This document shows, one piece after another, positions 9,174 through 17,723 of a stretch of 47,332 nucleotides of DNA. Source of the DNA: Dysgonamonadaceae bacterium. Its GTDB lineage: Bacteria > Bacteroidota > Bacteroidia > Bacteroidales > Dysgonomonadaceae. Where the stretch lies: assembly GCA_029975415.1 (NCBI GenBank), contig JARKPE010000125.1:1-47332 (forward strand), read 5' to 3'. The number at the start of each line of letters is the position of its first letter. Within the stretch, counting starts at the first letter, position 1. The notes beneath the pieces are model-generated. The model was given only the letters and a program-made list of their open reading frames with translations, did no database searches and was not told the origin of the DNA. Both the position numbers and the translations under genes were made by a program.

Positions 9174-10865
9174 ATGCCGAATATATACCCACAGGTAGGT
9201 TTGAGTTTTCGAAACAATTTCGATAAGGTTAAACGAAGCCGCCATATCATTTCGGTTTTCATGAAATTCGGTCTTGATTATCTTTTTGACGTTTCTCGAA
9301 TTCATTTTGTTTCCAAAATACGAAAACGTCAGAAAGGTTATCAAAAATTATCTAATGCCGAAAGACTTCGTCTCGCCTTGGAAGAGCTGGGTCCGACTTT
9401 TATCAAGTTTGGTCAAATACTGAGCACGCGCCCCGATTTTATTCCTACCGAATATATTTGCGAATTGGAGAAACTTCAAGATAAAGTTTTACCGGTAGAT
9501 AGTGTTCAGATTATAAAATGTATAGAAACAGAACTCAAAAAACCTTTATCCGAAATATTTAAGGAATTTGATGCTGTGCCGGTTGCATCCGCTTCCTTAA
9601 GTCAAGTACACAAAGCGGTTTTACATAACGGGGAAGTAGTAGCTCTCAAAATACAGAAGCCAGGTATTGTAAACACCATCGAGTTGGACATGGCTATTCT
9701 TGAGAATTTGGCCGAATCGTTGGAAAAGCAGCTACAAAATACCCCTTTCAACAATCCAAAAGCGGCCGTTATCGAAATAAAAAAAACAATTAGAAAAGAA
9801 TTGGACTTTTTAAACGAAGCCCACAATTTCGATAAATTCAGAAAAAATTTTAAAGAAGTTGATTATGTGAAAGTTCCAAAAATTTATTGGGATTTAAGCA
9901 CTGAGAAACTGCTGACAATGGAATTTGTTGAAGGAGTGAAAATCAACGAGATAACTCAAGACAAATACAAAGACCTCTTCGATCCTAAAAAAGTGGCCGA
10001 CCAAGCTGCCGAAGCGCTTCTCAAGCAAATTCTTCTCGACGGCTTCTTTCATGCCGATCCTCATCCGGGTAACCTTTTCATTCAACCTCCATCAACCATT
10101 GTCATGCTTGATGCAGGAATGACGGGACATCTCGATCAAAGAACCATCATCATCATTGCAAAAATTTTACGCGCAGCCAACAAAAAAGATTATTCCCGAA
10201 TCATCAGGGGATTTGAGGAATTGGGGATGGTGGTGCAGAAAATCGATAAGCTATCTCTCCGTCAGGATTTGGACGAATTGCTCGAAACATATTCCGATCG
10301 CCCTTTCAAAACGCTCAGTATGATGCGGATCAATCAACAGATTTTAGAGACTATGAAGCGGCACCGAATGTCTGTTCCTTCCAATATGGTAATGATGCTG
10401 CGCACCATGTCGATAGCCGAATCTATCGGAAAACAATTGGAACCCGATTTCGATTTGTTTACTCTCGTGCAACCGTTTGTCAGAAAAGTATATCTCAACA
10501 TCTACTCCCTCCGAAACTGGAAAAATAGAAGTGCAATCATGATCGATGAAAGTGCACAACTCGTCGAACATCTGCCTCATAATCTATCCGAACTGCTCAG
10601 AAAACTGAGAGATGGACAATTTGAAGTAAAACTCGAACATCACAATCTGGAAAATCTTACTCGCGAGATGAAAGCTTCAAGCAACCGCATTTCGGCAAGC
10701 CTTATTATTGCTGCACTTATTGTAGGATCTTCCCTTATTTTGCAACAAGGAATTGGCCCTTTGGTCTCGAATATTTCCATTTTAGGAATTATCGGTTATA
10801 TTCTTGCAGGAATTATGGGTATCGGACTTCTTTATTCTATTTTACAATCGAGTCGAAAAAAATAA
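9174..10865 (+). CDS. ABC1/UbiB/AarF-family atypical kinase, membrane anchored
   Basis: The 563-residue protein carries the UbiB-family hallmarks: the KxGQ motif (FIKFGQILSTRPDF), the Ala-rich loop with ASLSQVH, the lysine strand VALKIQKPG, the catalytic HADPHPGN and a DAG variant of the metal-binding DFG. Two hydrophobic C-terminal helices (about residues 505-555) should anchor it in the inner membrane. Family members act as ATPases in quinone biosynthesis or lipid handling; this organism would more likely use menaquinone than ubiquinone, so the exact role is open. It is preceded at 20 nt by the phasin-like gene. Confidence 0.9.
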   Translation: MPNIYPQVGLSFRNNFDKVKRSRHIISVFMKFGLDYLFDVSRIHFVSKIRKRQKGYQKLSNAERLRLALEELGPTFIKFGQILSTRPDFIPTEYICELEKLQDKVLPVDSVQIIKCIETELKKPLSEIFKEFDAVPVASASLSQVHKAVLHNGEVVALKIQKPGIVNTIELDMAILENLAESLEKQLQNTPFNNPKAAVIEIKKTIRKELDFLNEAHNFDKFRKNFKEVDYVKVPKIYWDLSTEKLLTMEFVEGVKINEITQDKYKDLFDPKKVADQAAEALLKQILLDGFFHADPHPGNLFIQPPSTIVMLDAGMTGHLDQRTIIIIAKILRAANKKDYSRIIRGFEELGMVVQKIDKLSLRQDLDELLETYSDRPFKTLSMMRINQQILETMKRHRMSVPSNMVMMLRTMSIAESIGKQLEPDFDLFTLVQPFVRKVYLNIYSLRNWKNRSAIMIDESAQLVEHLPHNLSELLRKLRDGQFEVKLEHHNLENLTREMKASSNRISASLIIAALIVGSSLILQQGIGPLVSNISILGIIGYILAGIMGIGLLYSILQSSRKK

Positions 10866-11040
10866 ATTTCTACTTTTTCCCAAATATTTTTACGCATCTC
10901 GATGATGAGAGGAATCTTGTAATACAAGTTTAGGTCATTCGGAAAACAACCTTCAACTGATATTAAAAACACAATAAAAACCTTTTTTTCGAGTTATTTC
11001 AATAGTTAATTGCTTTGCTCAGAAAACTTATAAATCGAAA

Positions 11041-13065
11041 TTGAAAAGAAATTACCTGTTATTCGTTTCAAGCATCTTCTCTATAGCCCTGATTATCGGT
11101 TGCTCCACGCAAAAAAATACTTCGGGGACGAGAGCTTACCACGATCTGACAACTCGATACAACACTCTTTTCAACGCTCAACAATCTTATGACGAAACCT
11201 TGCTAACTCTTTATGAAAAAAACATCGATAATTATACCGAAATGATTTCGATGTATCCGAATGAGGTAAAGGAAGAAAATCTGTCGGGAAGCGGACCGTT
11301 TGATGCCGTAATCGAAAAAACAAAAAAAGCAATTCAGGAACATTCCATTTCCGTCAAACCTCGCCGAAACCCCGATAGGCCAATCACTAGCGAATATCGC
11401 AAATGGCTTCGTCAGGAAGAATTTAATCCCGCGCTGAAAAATGTATGGCTGCTGATGGGCAAAGCCCAAGTGCAAAACGGAAGTTACAGCGATGCACTCT
11501 CCACTTTTTGGCAAATGCTGAGAATGTACAAGAACGAAGACGAATTGATTTCCGAAACGCAAATCTGGATGCTGCGCACCTATTCGGCAATGGGTTGGTT
11601 GTATGATGCCGAAAATATTGCAAATATTTTGTTGACCAAACCGTTGACAAAGGCACAAAATCAATTGTTCAACGAAACATACGCATATTATTTGCTTTGC
11701 CGTAAAAATTACGAATCAGCGATTCCTTATCTTCGTCAAGCGATAAAATCGCAAAAGATTTTTTCGCAAAAAATCCGTTTGCAGTTTTTGCTGGGTCAAC
11801 TTTATGCCGAAATCGGGCTCCAAGACGAGGCTTACCGCACATTTAGCGAATCCAAAGGATTGAAAACTCCACCCATTTATGCTATGCAGGCCACTATTTT
11901 TCAGACACGCGTGGCAAGCGGAAACAATCGATTGAAAGCAATCGCCGAATTAGAGAAAATGGCGAATAATTCACGCTTCAGGGGGGCAAACGATTCTCTT
12001 TATGTCACGCTGGGAGATTTTTATAACGCTCAAAACGATACGGCAAAAGCCAATCGATTTTATGCTTACGCTAAAACATTCCGAAAAACGACTTCTCCTA
12101 CCGTTTTTCAAAATGACAAGGCCGTCCTTACTCCCGATACAGCTCGCACTTCAGTTGAAATGCCTTTTTCCGAGAGAGATATGCTGGCAGCAGTGGCTCG
12201 TGCAAGAAGTCTGCGTAGTTTTTCTGCAGAGAATGCAAAAATGACAATTGCTCAAACAACAGACAGCGTTAATTTTTCAAACCATAAAGATGCACCTTCA
12301 TTTTTTCTGGCTCTTTTTGACAAAAACAGTTTAAACAAAAACAATCTTTTGTTTGCCGTAGCAAATTTCAACTTTTCAAGTTTTCAACTCCGAGAATTTC
12401 GATTGTCGTTTGTGAATCTGCCGCCTAAAGAAGCATTACAGGTGAAAGGATTCTACTCATTGGATGAAGCAATGCAATATGCTTCGAAGCTTTTTCAGGA
12501 CAGTAGTTTCATTGCCGAGTCATTTGAAAGTATTCAACCTATCGTGATTACGGTCGAAAATATGAAAATTCTTGCTTCCGGAAAAACAATTGCCGATTAT
12601 CAGATGTTCTACAAAACAAATTTCGGAGAGGTTCCGACAATAGCAAAAGTAAATATCGAACAACCATCGCCGGATATAGCGATGTTCGGCAAACTATCGG
12701 AAGAAACACTTTTTGATAAAGAAGAAAAAGAGGATTCGATTTCCGCATCTTTTCCTCATCCGATACCTACAAATCCTGACAGCGTGCGAATAAAAGGCAT
12801 TGATTTGCAAATGCAACGGCTGGTTGAACTCGAACGCAAAGCGCAGAAAGCGTTAGAACAGGAAAAGCAAAACAATCCGGCAAAAAATCGTGAGAAATTG
12901 ATGAAGGAACGTCAACAAGAACGCAATAAACTCATCAAACAACGCGAAAAAGAACGTAAAGAGATCATCAAGAAACGAGAACAGGAACTCAAAAAACGTC
13001 AAAAAGAACTCGAAAATATACGTAAACAGCGTGAAAAAGAACGCTTGAAACAACTCAAAAAATGA
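11041..13065 (+). CDS. porW: PorW/SprE-like TPR lipoprotein (type IX secretion)
   Basis: The 674-residue protein starts with TTG at 11041; there is no in-frame ATG before the signal peptide. Its lipobox IIGC (Cys21) is followed by the sequence [20 protein letters not shown], which matches the start of PorW of Porphyromonas and SprE of Flavobacterium, lipoproteins needed for type IX secretion and gliding. TPR-like helical repeats occupy about residues 140-340. The C terminus (about 590-674) is a long charged Lys/Arg/Glu helix ([17 protein letters not shown]). The gene overlaps rdgB by 4 nt (ATGA), so they are translated together. The family assignment rests on remembered similarity of the N-terminal region. 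Confidence 0.75.
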   Translation: MKRNYLLFVSSIFSIALIIGCSTQKNTSGTRAYHDLTTRYNTLFNAQQSYDETLLTLYEKNIDNYTEMISMYPNEVKEENLSGSGPFDAVIEKTKKAIQEHSISVKPRRNPDRPITSEYRKWLRQEEFNPALKNVWLLMGKAQVQNGSYSDALSTFWQMLRMYKNEDELISETQIWMLRTYSAMGWLYDAENIANILLTKPLTKAQNQLFNETYAYYLLCRKNYESAIPYLRQAIKSQKIFSQKIRLQFLLGQLYAEIGLQDEAYRTFSESKGLKTPPIYAMQATIFQTRVASGNNRLKAIAELEKMANNSRFRGANDSLYVTLGDFYNAQNDTAKANRFYAYAKTFRKTTSPTVFQNDKAVLTPDTARTSVEMPFSERDMLAAVARARSLRSFSAENAKMTIAQTTDSVNFSNHKDAPSFFLALFDKNSLNKNNLLFAVANFNFSSFQLREFRLSFVNLPPKEALQVKGFYSLDEAMQYASKLFQDSSFIAESFESIQPIVITVENMKILASGKTIADYQMFYKTNFGEVPTIAKVNIEQPSPDIAMFGKLSEETLFDKEEKEDSISASFPHPIPTNPDSVRIKGIDLQMQRLVELERKAQKALEQEKQNNPAKNREKLMKERQQERNKLIKQREKERKEIIKKREQELKKRQKELENIRKQREKERLKQLKK

Positions 13066-13643
13066 AACAGATCGTATTCGCAACTAACAACAGACATAAA
13101 CTCGACGAAATACGCAAGATATCTGAAGGAAAACTCGAAATTCTGAGCCTCAGCGACATCAATTGCCTGACTGTTATTCCCGAGACAGGGACTACGCTCG
13201 AGGAGAATGCTCTGATCAAGGTCCTTTTTGTGAAAGATAATTTCGGATACGATTGCTTTGCAGATGACACAGGTCTCGAAGTTAAATCTCTTGGTGGGGC
13301 TCCGGGTGTTTACTCGGCTCGCTATGCCGGTGAAGATTGTAACGCCGAAGACAATATTCGCAAACTGCTTTCCGATCTCGCCGGAATTGATGATCGAAGC
13401 GCGGCGTTTCGTACGGTTATAGCCTTGTTGATGGGCGACAAACAATATTTTTTCGAAGGCGTTATTCCCGGTAAAATTATAGACGAAAAGCGTGGAGAAA
13501 ATGGCTTCGGTTATGATCCCGTTTTCATTCCCGATGGTTATGAACAAACTTTTGCCGAATTGGGCGAAGATATCAAAAACAACATTAGTCATCGCGCTAT
13601 TGCTACCAACAAACTCATTAGATTTCTTCTCGATATGCAGTGA
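13062..13643 (+). CDS. rdgB: Non-canonical purine NTP pyrophosphatase (RdgB/HAM1)
   Basis: The 193-residue enzyme hydrolyses ITP, dITP and XTP to the monophosphates and so keeps damaged purines out of nucleic acids. The family signatures are the N-terminal [21 protein letters not shown] with the catalytic acidic pair, [12 protein letters not shown], the GFGYDPVF substrate loop and the final SHRA. Length is typical. Its ATG overlaps the stop of the PorW-like gene, a common pairing in Bacteroidetes. The downstream gap is repeat-rich. Confidence 0.95.
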   Translation: MKQIVFATNNRHKLDEIRKISEGKLEILSLSDINCLTVIPETGTTLEENALIKVLFVKDNFGYDCFADDTGLEVKSLGGAPGVYSARYAGEDCNAEDNIRKLLSDLAGIDDRSAAFRTVIALLMGDKQYFFEGVIPGKIIDEKRGENGFGYDPVFIPDGYEQTFAELGEDIKNNISHRAIATNKLIRFLLDMQ

Positions 13644-13922
13644 GTCAGAAATGAGAAATGAGAAGTCGGAAATGAGAAGTGGAAAATGGAGGTTAGAGGT
13701 TGGAGGTTTGAAAGTGAAAAGTGTGAGCTGTTAGTCAAGAAATGATTCTGCTTTGGAAAGTCAAAAATGCTGAAAATTAATTTTATGAAAACTTGATTAT
13801 CAGATTTATTTTTCGCTCATTTTTGATAAATATGACTTATTCAAGTGGACTCGGAAATGAGAAGTCGGAAGTTAGAAATAGGAGCTCCAAATTGAGAATT
13901 TACCGCTAATCTCCACGAAATT

Positions 13923-13948
13923 ATCTGCGAAAATCTGCGAGAACTTTT
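13923..13948 (-). repeat. CTCGCAGAT-family dispersed repeat, copy 1
   Basis: On the minus strand this reads AAAAGTTCTCGCAGAT followed by TTTCGCAGAT. The first 16 bases are identical to 44642-44657, some 31 kb away in another intergenic gap. See copy 2 for the fuller palindromic form. Confidence 0.75.
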
Positions 13949-14036
13949 CATTAACCCTGTTTCAGGGCGTGAAGAGAAATGAGAAATAAGAAATAAGAAG
14001 GAAAGGCGCACAATTGGTACATTATTCACATTAGTA

Positions 14037-14092
14037 CATCCTCAAATCCTCACATCCTCAAATCCTCACATCCTCGCATCATTAAATCCTCT
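14037..14092 (+). repeat. 8-bp tandem repeat, seven units
   Basis: Seven consecutive 8-mers follow the unit [CA]ATCCTCA: four perfect alternations of CATCCTCA and AATCCTCA, then three degenerate units. It ends 65 nt before the Gfo/Idh/MocA gene start. A short related stretch (CATTAAATCCT) occurs again near 28120. Confidence 0.85.
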
Positions 14093-14101
14093 AACCTGTG
14101 T

Positions 14102-14129
14102 GCAAATTGAAAATTTTCATGTAAATTTG
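14102..14129 (+). promoter_or_regulatory. Candidate promoter with exact TAAATTTG box upstream of the oxidoreductase gene
   Basis: An exact TAnnTTTG -7 box (TAAATTTG, 14122-14129) lies 29 nt before the ATG at 14158. The 28 nt ending in this box match 23682-23709, upstream of the WalJ-like gene, at 24 of 28 positions. No good -33 TTTG is seen at the usual spacing. Confidence 0.4.
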
Positions 14130-14157
14130 AACCTCTAATCTCTCAACACCTCAGCTT

Positions 14158-15216
14158 ATGTCATCAATCATTCGCACAGGCATTATCGGCTACGGACTTT
14201 CCGGACGTGTATTTCATGCACCTTTCATCGATGTGATCGATGGATACGAACTCACGAAAATCAGCACTTCTAAAGCCGAAAATGTGAAGATTATCGAAGA
14301 GCGCTATCCCGTAACGGCTGTCGTACCTAACGGAAAAGGCATCATCGAAGATCCTGAGATAGATTTGGTAATCGTTACTTCGCCCAATGCCGAACATTTT
14401 CGTTGGGCACGCGAAGCGCTCATTGCCGGAAAACACGTGGTGGTGGAAAAACCGTTCACCGTGAGTGTGGCTGAAGCGGACGAACTGATTGAAATTGCAC
14501 AACGGCAAGGGAAAATCCTTACCGTTTATCACAATCGCCGCTTTACAAGCGATACCAAAACAGTTCGTAAAATTCTCGAAAGTAACATTCTCGGAGATAT
14601 TGTAGATTACGAATCGCATTTCGATCGCTATCGGCCCGATCCGCGACCCGGTGGTGCTTGGCGCGAAGATCCTCTGCCCGGATCGGGTATTTTTTTCGAT
14701 CTTGGCTCTCACCTTATCGATCAGGCATTGTGGTTTTTCGGAATGCCTCTCGCAGTTACGGCAAATATCGATTCGCAGCGTCCGTGGGCAAAAGCCGACG
14801 ATCATTTCGATGTGCGTCTGCATTATCCGTCGTTTACCGCGACACTCAAATCAGGCATGCTCTGCAAAATTCCCGGTCCAACGTACATGATTCATGGACG
14901 CAAAGGGTCATTTGTCAAATACGGATTAGACGTTCAGGAAGCTATGCTTGACGGCGGAGCCATTCCGCAAGGAAAAGATTGGGGACGCGAACCCGAAAGC
15001 ATTTGGGGTAACATCCGCATTGATTGCGAAGGGGTGAAAATCGACGGAAAAGTGGAAAGTGAACAAGGCGATTATCGCGATTATTTTATCAATTTACGCG
15101 ATGCTATCAACGGAAAAACTAAAATTGCCGTGAAACCCGAAGAAGCACGTAACGTGATTCGAATTATAGAACTTGCCTTCCAGAGTAGCAGAGAACAACG
15201 AACGATTTCAATTTGA
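14158..15216 (+). CDS. Gfo/Idh/MocA-family NAD(P)-dependent oxidoreductase
   Basis: The 352-residue protein starts with a Rossmann dinucleotide-binding segment (TGIIGYGLSGRVFHAPF, GxGxxG variant) and has the family EKP motif (HVVVEKPFTVSVAEADEL) with the conserved Lys. The C-terminal half is the alpha/beta substrate domain (GGAWREDPLPGSGIFFDLGSHLIDQALWFFG). It resembles the YdgJ-type dehydrogenases of sugars or polyols; the substrate cannot be read. It stands alone on the plus strand, converging with the EamA transporter gene with only 7 nt between the two stops. Confidence 0.9.
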   Translation: MSSIIRTGIIGYGLSGRVFHAPFIDVIDGYELTKISTSKAENVKIIEERYPVTAVVPNGKGIIEDPEIDLVIVTSPNAEHFRWAREALIAGKHVVVEKPFTVSVAEADELIEIAQRQGKILTVYHNRRFTSDTKTVRKILESNILGDIVDYESHFDRYRPDPRPGGAWREDPLPGSGIFFDLGSHLIDQALWFFGMPLAVTANIDSQRPWAKADDHFDVRLHYPSFTATLKSGMLCKIPGPTYMIHGRKGSFVKYGLDVQEAMLDGGAIPQGKDWGREPESIWGNIRIDCEGVKIDGKVESEQGDYRDYFINLRDAINGKTKIAVKPEEARNVIRIIELAFQSSREQRTISI

Positions 15217-15223
15217 CGGTTTT

Positions 15224-16108
15224 CTAAAGAAAGAAAATCGAAGCTCCGGCTATACTGATCACAGCCCCCACGACTTGTCGGGTAGTGATTTTTTCGTTGA
15301 ACATGACTGCCGACGGTGCTATAATGAAAATAGGCACTAGGGCCATCAATGTCGCTGCTACTCCCGTATTGGCATGCTGAACGGCAAATAGCGACAACGC
15401 AACCCCAACAAACGGACCGAAAACAGTGCCAATCGTAAGCGATTGCATACTCTTCACATCTTTCACTGCTTTTAAAATTCCTTTCCAGCGTTTCAAATAG
15501 GTCACTAACAATGCAAAGCATATAAAACCAAATATGGCTCGTATCTGTGTTGCAGCCATTGCATCGTAATCACCTATACCTTTTTTGCTGAGCACCAAAC
15601 CGACGGCTTGTCCCAATGCTCCACCCAACGCGAAAAGAAATCCCTTGAGAGGAATATAGAGTTTGAAATGTCTGCCGGCAACGGCTATCATGATTCCAGA
15701 AACGCTAACAACAATCCCTACTATACTTTTAACAGAAAGCATTTCGTGCAGAAAAATCCATCCGATCAGGGCCGTAAGCATGGGTGCAAGACTCATCACC
15801 AACTGCGCCGTACGCGATCCTATGATGGTGTATGACTTGAAGAGACATAGATCGCCCAAAAAGAATCCGACAATTCCCGACAATCCCAACCAAAACCACT
15901 GATAAGTAGTTGCATCCGCAGGGAAAAACATTCCTCGCGTGAAAAGCGTGGTTAATCCCAAAAAAGGAATCGCTAAGAAAAGTCGTAAAATATTAACCGA
16001 AAGTGAACCGATACTTCGGCCTGCTTTTTCGAAAAAAAGTGCACTCAACGTCCAGCAAACGGCCGTGAGCAGCCCGGCTATTTCGCCAATATGCGATTGA
16101 AAAGGCAT
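15224..16108 (-). CDS. EamA-family (DMT superfamily) inner-membrane transporter
   Basis: The 294-residue protein has about ten hydrophobic segments arranged as two EamA repeats (residues about 8-140 and 155-290). The second repeat contains LMALVPIFIIAPSAVMFNEKITTRQVVGAVISI, the classic EamA end. The family exports amino acids and other metabolites. The gene lies downstream of the trp operon on the same strand, behind a terminator and a candidate promoter (16195-16305), so an aromatic amino acid exporter is conceivable but not shown. It converges with the oxidoreductase gene. Confidence 0.88.
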   Translation of the reverse strand: MPFQSHIGEIAGLLTAVCWTLSALFFEKAGRSIGSLSVNILRLFLAIPFLGLTTLFTRGMFFPADATTYQWFWLGLSGIVGFFLGDLCLFKSYTIIGSRTAQLVMSLAPMLTALIGWIFLHEMLSVKSIVGIVVSVSGIMIAVAGRHFKLYIPLKGFLFALGGALGQAVGLVLSKKGIGDYDAMAATQIRAIFGFICFALLVTYLKRWKGILKAVKDVKSMQSLTIGTVFGPFVGVALSLFAVQHANTGVAATLMALVPIFIIAPSAVMFNEKITTRQVVGAVISIAGASIFFL

Positions 16109-16194
16109 TTCTATGAATTATTTTCTTGTCTATAACGAGAACCGGAACTACTAAAAGAATTGAAAATACTTTGTGTATTTTAATTCTTCATACC

Positions 16195-16216
16195 AAAAAA
16201 AGAGCCCAAAGGCTCT
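16195..16216 (-). terminator. Rho-independent terminator between trpA and the EamA gene
   Basis: On the minus strand AGAGCC and GGCTCT form a 6-bp stem (16211-16216 with 16201-16206) followed by a run of seven T (16201-16195). It lies about 125 nt beyond the trpA stop and 87 nt before the EamA gene start. It can end the trp transcript, or end a short RNA begun at the promoter-like box at 16298-16305. Confidence 0.75.
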
Positions 16217-16291
16217 GATTTGTAAATTTTTCATTATCATAAAAAGTTGAACTGTCAATCCCATTTTCTGTGCTCCATCTCTCGTGTATAT
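16195..16291 (-). ncRNA. Candidate small RNA or leader RNA (~97 nt) between trpA and the EamA gene
   Basis: On the minus strand an exact -7 box TACCTTTG (16305-16298) predicts a start near 16291, and a Rho-independent terminator ends near 16195. The ~97-nt unit lacks a convincing ORF; the only short frames are a 7-codon one and one that reads through the terminator hairpin. It may be a stand-alone small RNA, a 3'-UTR-derived RNA of the trp operon, or an attenuated leader of the EamA gene. The -33 element is not evident. Confidence 0.35.
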
Positions 16292-16297
16292 TTAGTG

Positions 16298-16305
16298 CAA
16301 AGGTA
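16298..16305 (-). promoter_or_regulatory. Exact Bacteroidetes -7 box downstream of trpA
   Basis: CAAAGGTA on the plus strand is TACCTTTG on the minus strand, an exact TAnnTTTG match, located 37 nt beyond the trpA stop and pointing towards the EamA gene. No TTTG is seen at -33. Confidence 0.4.
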
Positions 16306-16341
16306 CATTTTGTTTGCGAAATGTATTTGGTTTCGAAACTT

Positions 16342-17115
16342 TTATTTTTGAAGTGATTCCACTAATTTTTTAGCGGCTTCCTCTATCGATTTTTCGCTTG
16401 CCAACAGGGAAACGAACTTGCTGCCAATGATTGCTCCCGAGGCGTTTTTGCATGCAGCATCGAAGGTGGCCCTATTAGCGATGCCAAACCCGATGAGTCG
16501 CGGATGGCGCAGGTTCATGCTGTTGACACGATGGAAATATTCCAGATTCTTTTCGCCGAAAGCTTGTTTGGCGCCGGTTACGGATGCCGACGAAACCATA
16601 TAGATAAATCCCGACGTGTTTTCGTCGATCATGCGGATGCGCTCATCGGATGTTTCGGGCGTGATAAGCATAATGGTATGCAGTCCGTATTTGTCGGCGA
16701 TGGATTTGTAGGATTTCATGTATTCGGCAAACGGAAGATCGGGAATAATCAGTCCGTCGATTCCGCATTCTGAAGCTTTGCGGCAATAGTTTTCGAACCC
16801 GAACTGCAAAATCGGATTCAAATATCCCATCAATACCAGCGGGATGGAAATGGTTTGGCGCACGTTGGTCAATTGTTCGAAAAGCAATTTCACGCTGATG
16901 CCGTTACGCAATGCTTGCGTACTCGAAGACTGGATGACCGGTCCGTCGGCCAACGGATCGCTGAAAGAAACGCCAATTTCCACGAGGTCGATGCCGTTTT
17001 TTTGCAAGGCCTCCAGTACGGGAAGCGTATCGTTCAAATGAGGATAGCCTGCTGTGAAATACACCGACAGGATGTTTTGTTTTTTTTGTTCGAAAAGTTG
17101 ATCTATTCTGTTCAT
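16342..17115 (-). CDS. trpA: Tryptophan synthase alpha subunit
   Basis: The 257-residue protein cleaves indole-3-glycerol phosphate to indole and glyceraldehyde 3-phosphate, passing indole to TrpB. The catalytic segments are LVEIGVSFSDPLADGPVIQ, with the active-site Glu and Asp. FTAGYPHL near the N terminus and GLIIPDLPFAEY are also family-typical. It is the last gene of the trp operon and its start overlaps the trpF stop by 4 nt (ATGA), so the two are translationally coupled. A terminator lies about 125 nt beyond. Confidence 0.97.
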   Translation of the reverse strand: MNRIDQLFEQKKQNILSVYFTAGYPHLNDTLPVLEALQKNGIDLVEIGVSFSDPLADGPVIQSSSTQALRNGISVKLLFEQLTNVRQTISIPLVLMGYLNPILQFGFENYCRKASECGIDGLIIPDLPFAEYMKSYKSIADKYGLHTIMLITPETSDERIRMIDENTSGFIYMVSSASVTGAKQAFGEKNLEYFHRVNSMNLRHPRLIGFGIANRATFDAACKNASGAIIGSKFVSLLASEKSIEEAAKKLVESLQK

Positions 17116-17723
17116 TTTCTTTTGATTTTGTCGATAAACGATTGTAATAAGCGAATGTCTTTATAAGCGGGTGACGTTTCGAAGCGGCTGTTCAGGTCTA
17201 TACCGATGCAGTGTTCGTGTGCAAAGGTTTTCACCATTTCGGCATCGTCCGGTGAGATGCCGCCGCTAAGTAAGAAAGGAGTTTTACCTCGATATGCCGA
17301 AAGAGCGCTCCAGTCGAATTTCTGTCCCGAACCTCCCGGCAAAGGCGTTTTCGTGTCGAACAAAAAATAATCGCAAGCTCCTTCATAGGACGATACCTCT
17401 TCCGATGGGAATCTGTTTTGCACATTGATGGCTTTGATTACTTTCAATCCCCTATTGCGAATACGGCTGCAAAAATCGGGCGTTTCCTGCCCGTGAAGCT
17501 GCACCATGTCGAGACGAAACAGTTGGACGGTTTTCATAATCTGTTCCTCCGTTTCGTTTACGAAAACACCTACGCGCTTCGCGCGTTGAGGCAGATAATT
17601 CGGGAGTTTGCTGACGAAGCGTGGTGAAGTGCGATGAAAAACAAACCCCATCCAATCCACGCCGAGCGCTTCGACCTCGCGAATGTTTTCGGCATCGCGC
17701 ATGCCGCATACTTTCACGATCAT
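17112..17723 (-). CDS. trpF: Phosphoribosylanthranilate isomerase
   Basis: The 203-residue TIM-barrel enzyme performs the Amadori rearrangement of phosphoribosylanthranilate. It shows the N-terminal VKVCGMRDAENI motif with the catalytic Cys, VQLHGQETPDFC, and the phosphate-binding LLSGGISPDDA followed by GIDLNSRFETSPAYKD, which includes the catalytic Asp. It overlaps trpC by 4 nt upstream and trpA by 4 nt downstream, so the three genes form a tightly coupled end to the operon. It is a stand-alone protein, not fused to TrpC as in enteric bacteria. Confidence 0.96.
   Translation of the reverse strand: MIVKVCGMRDAENIREVEALGVDWMGFVFHRTSPRFVSKLPNYLPQRAKRVGVFVNETEEQIMKTVQLFRLDMVQLHGQETPDFCSRIRNRGLKVIKAINVQNRFPSEEVSSYEGACDYFLFDTKTPLPGGSGQKFDWSALSAYRGKTPFLLSGGISPDDAEMVKTFAHEHCIGIDLNSRFETSPAYKDIRLLQSFIDKIKRK

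Larger units (their letters stand above)
13644..14101. other. Gene-free gap rich in simple and dispersed repeats
   Basis: No ORF here has coding character. The gap holds purine-rich near-repeats built on AATGAGAAGTCGGAA (around 13650-13690, again at 13853-13875, and a looser GAGAAATAAGAAATAAGAAG run at 13975-14000). It also holds a copy of the CTCGCAGAT element (13923-13948, reverse orientation) and an 8-bp tandem array (14037-14092). The composition is typical of intergenic filler seen in Bacteroidetes chromosomes. Confidence 0.7.

Noticed and set aside
14037-14092. Possible CRISPR array
   Set aside because: Units are 8 bp and contiguous without spacers, and no cas genes are present.
14164-14823. 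219-residue minus-strand ORF opposite the oxidoreductase gene
   Set aside because: Shadow ORF; the plus-strand frame carries complete Gfo/Idh/MocA motifs.
16255-16278. 7-codon ORF (MEHRKWD) as a second Trp-sensing leader peptide
   Set aside because: It has one Trp codon only, no clear ribosome binding site, and nothing beyond position to support translation.
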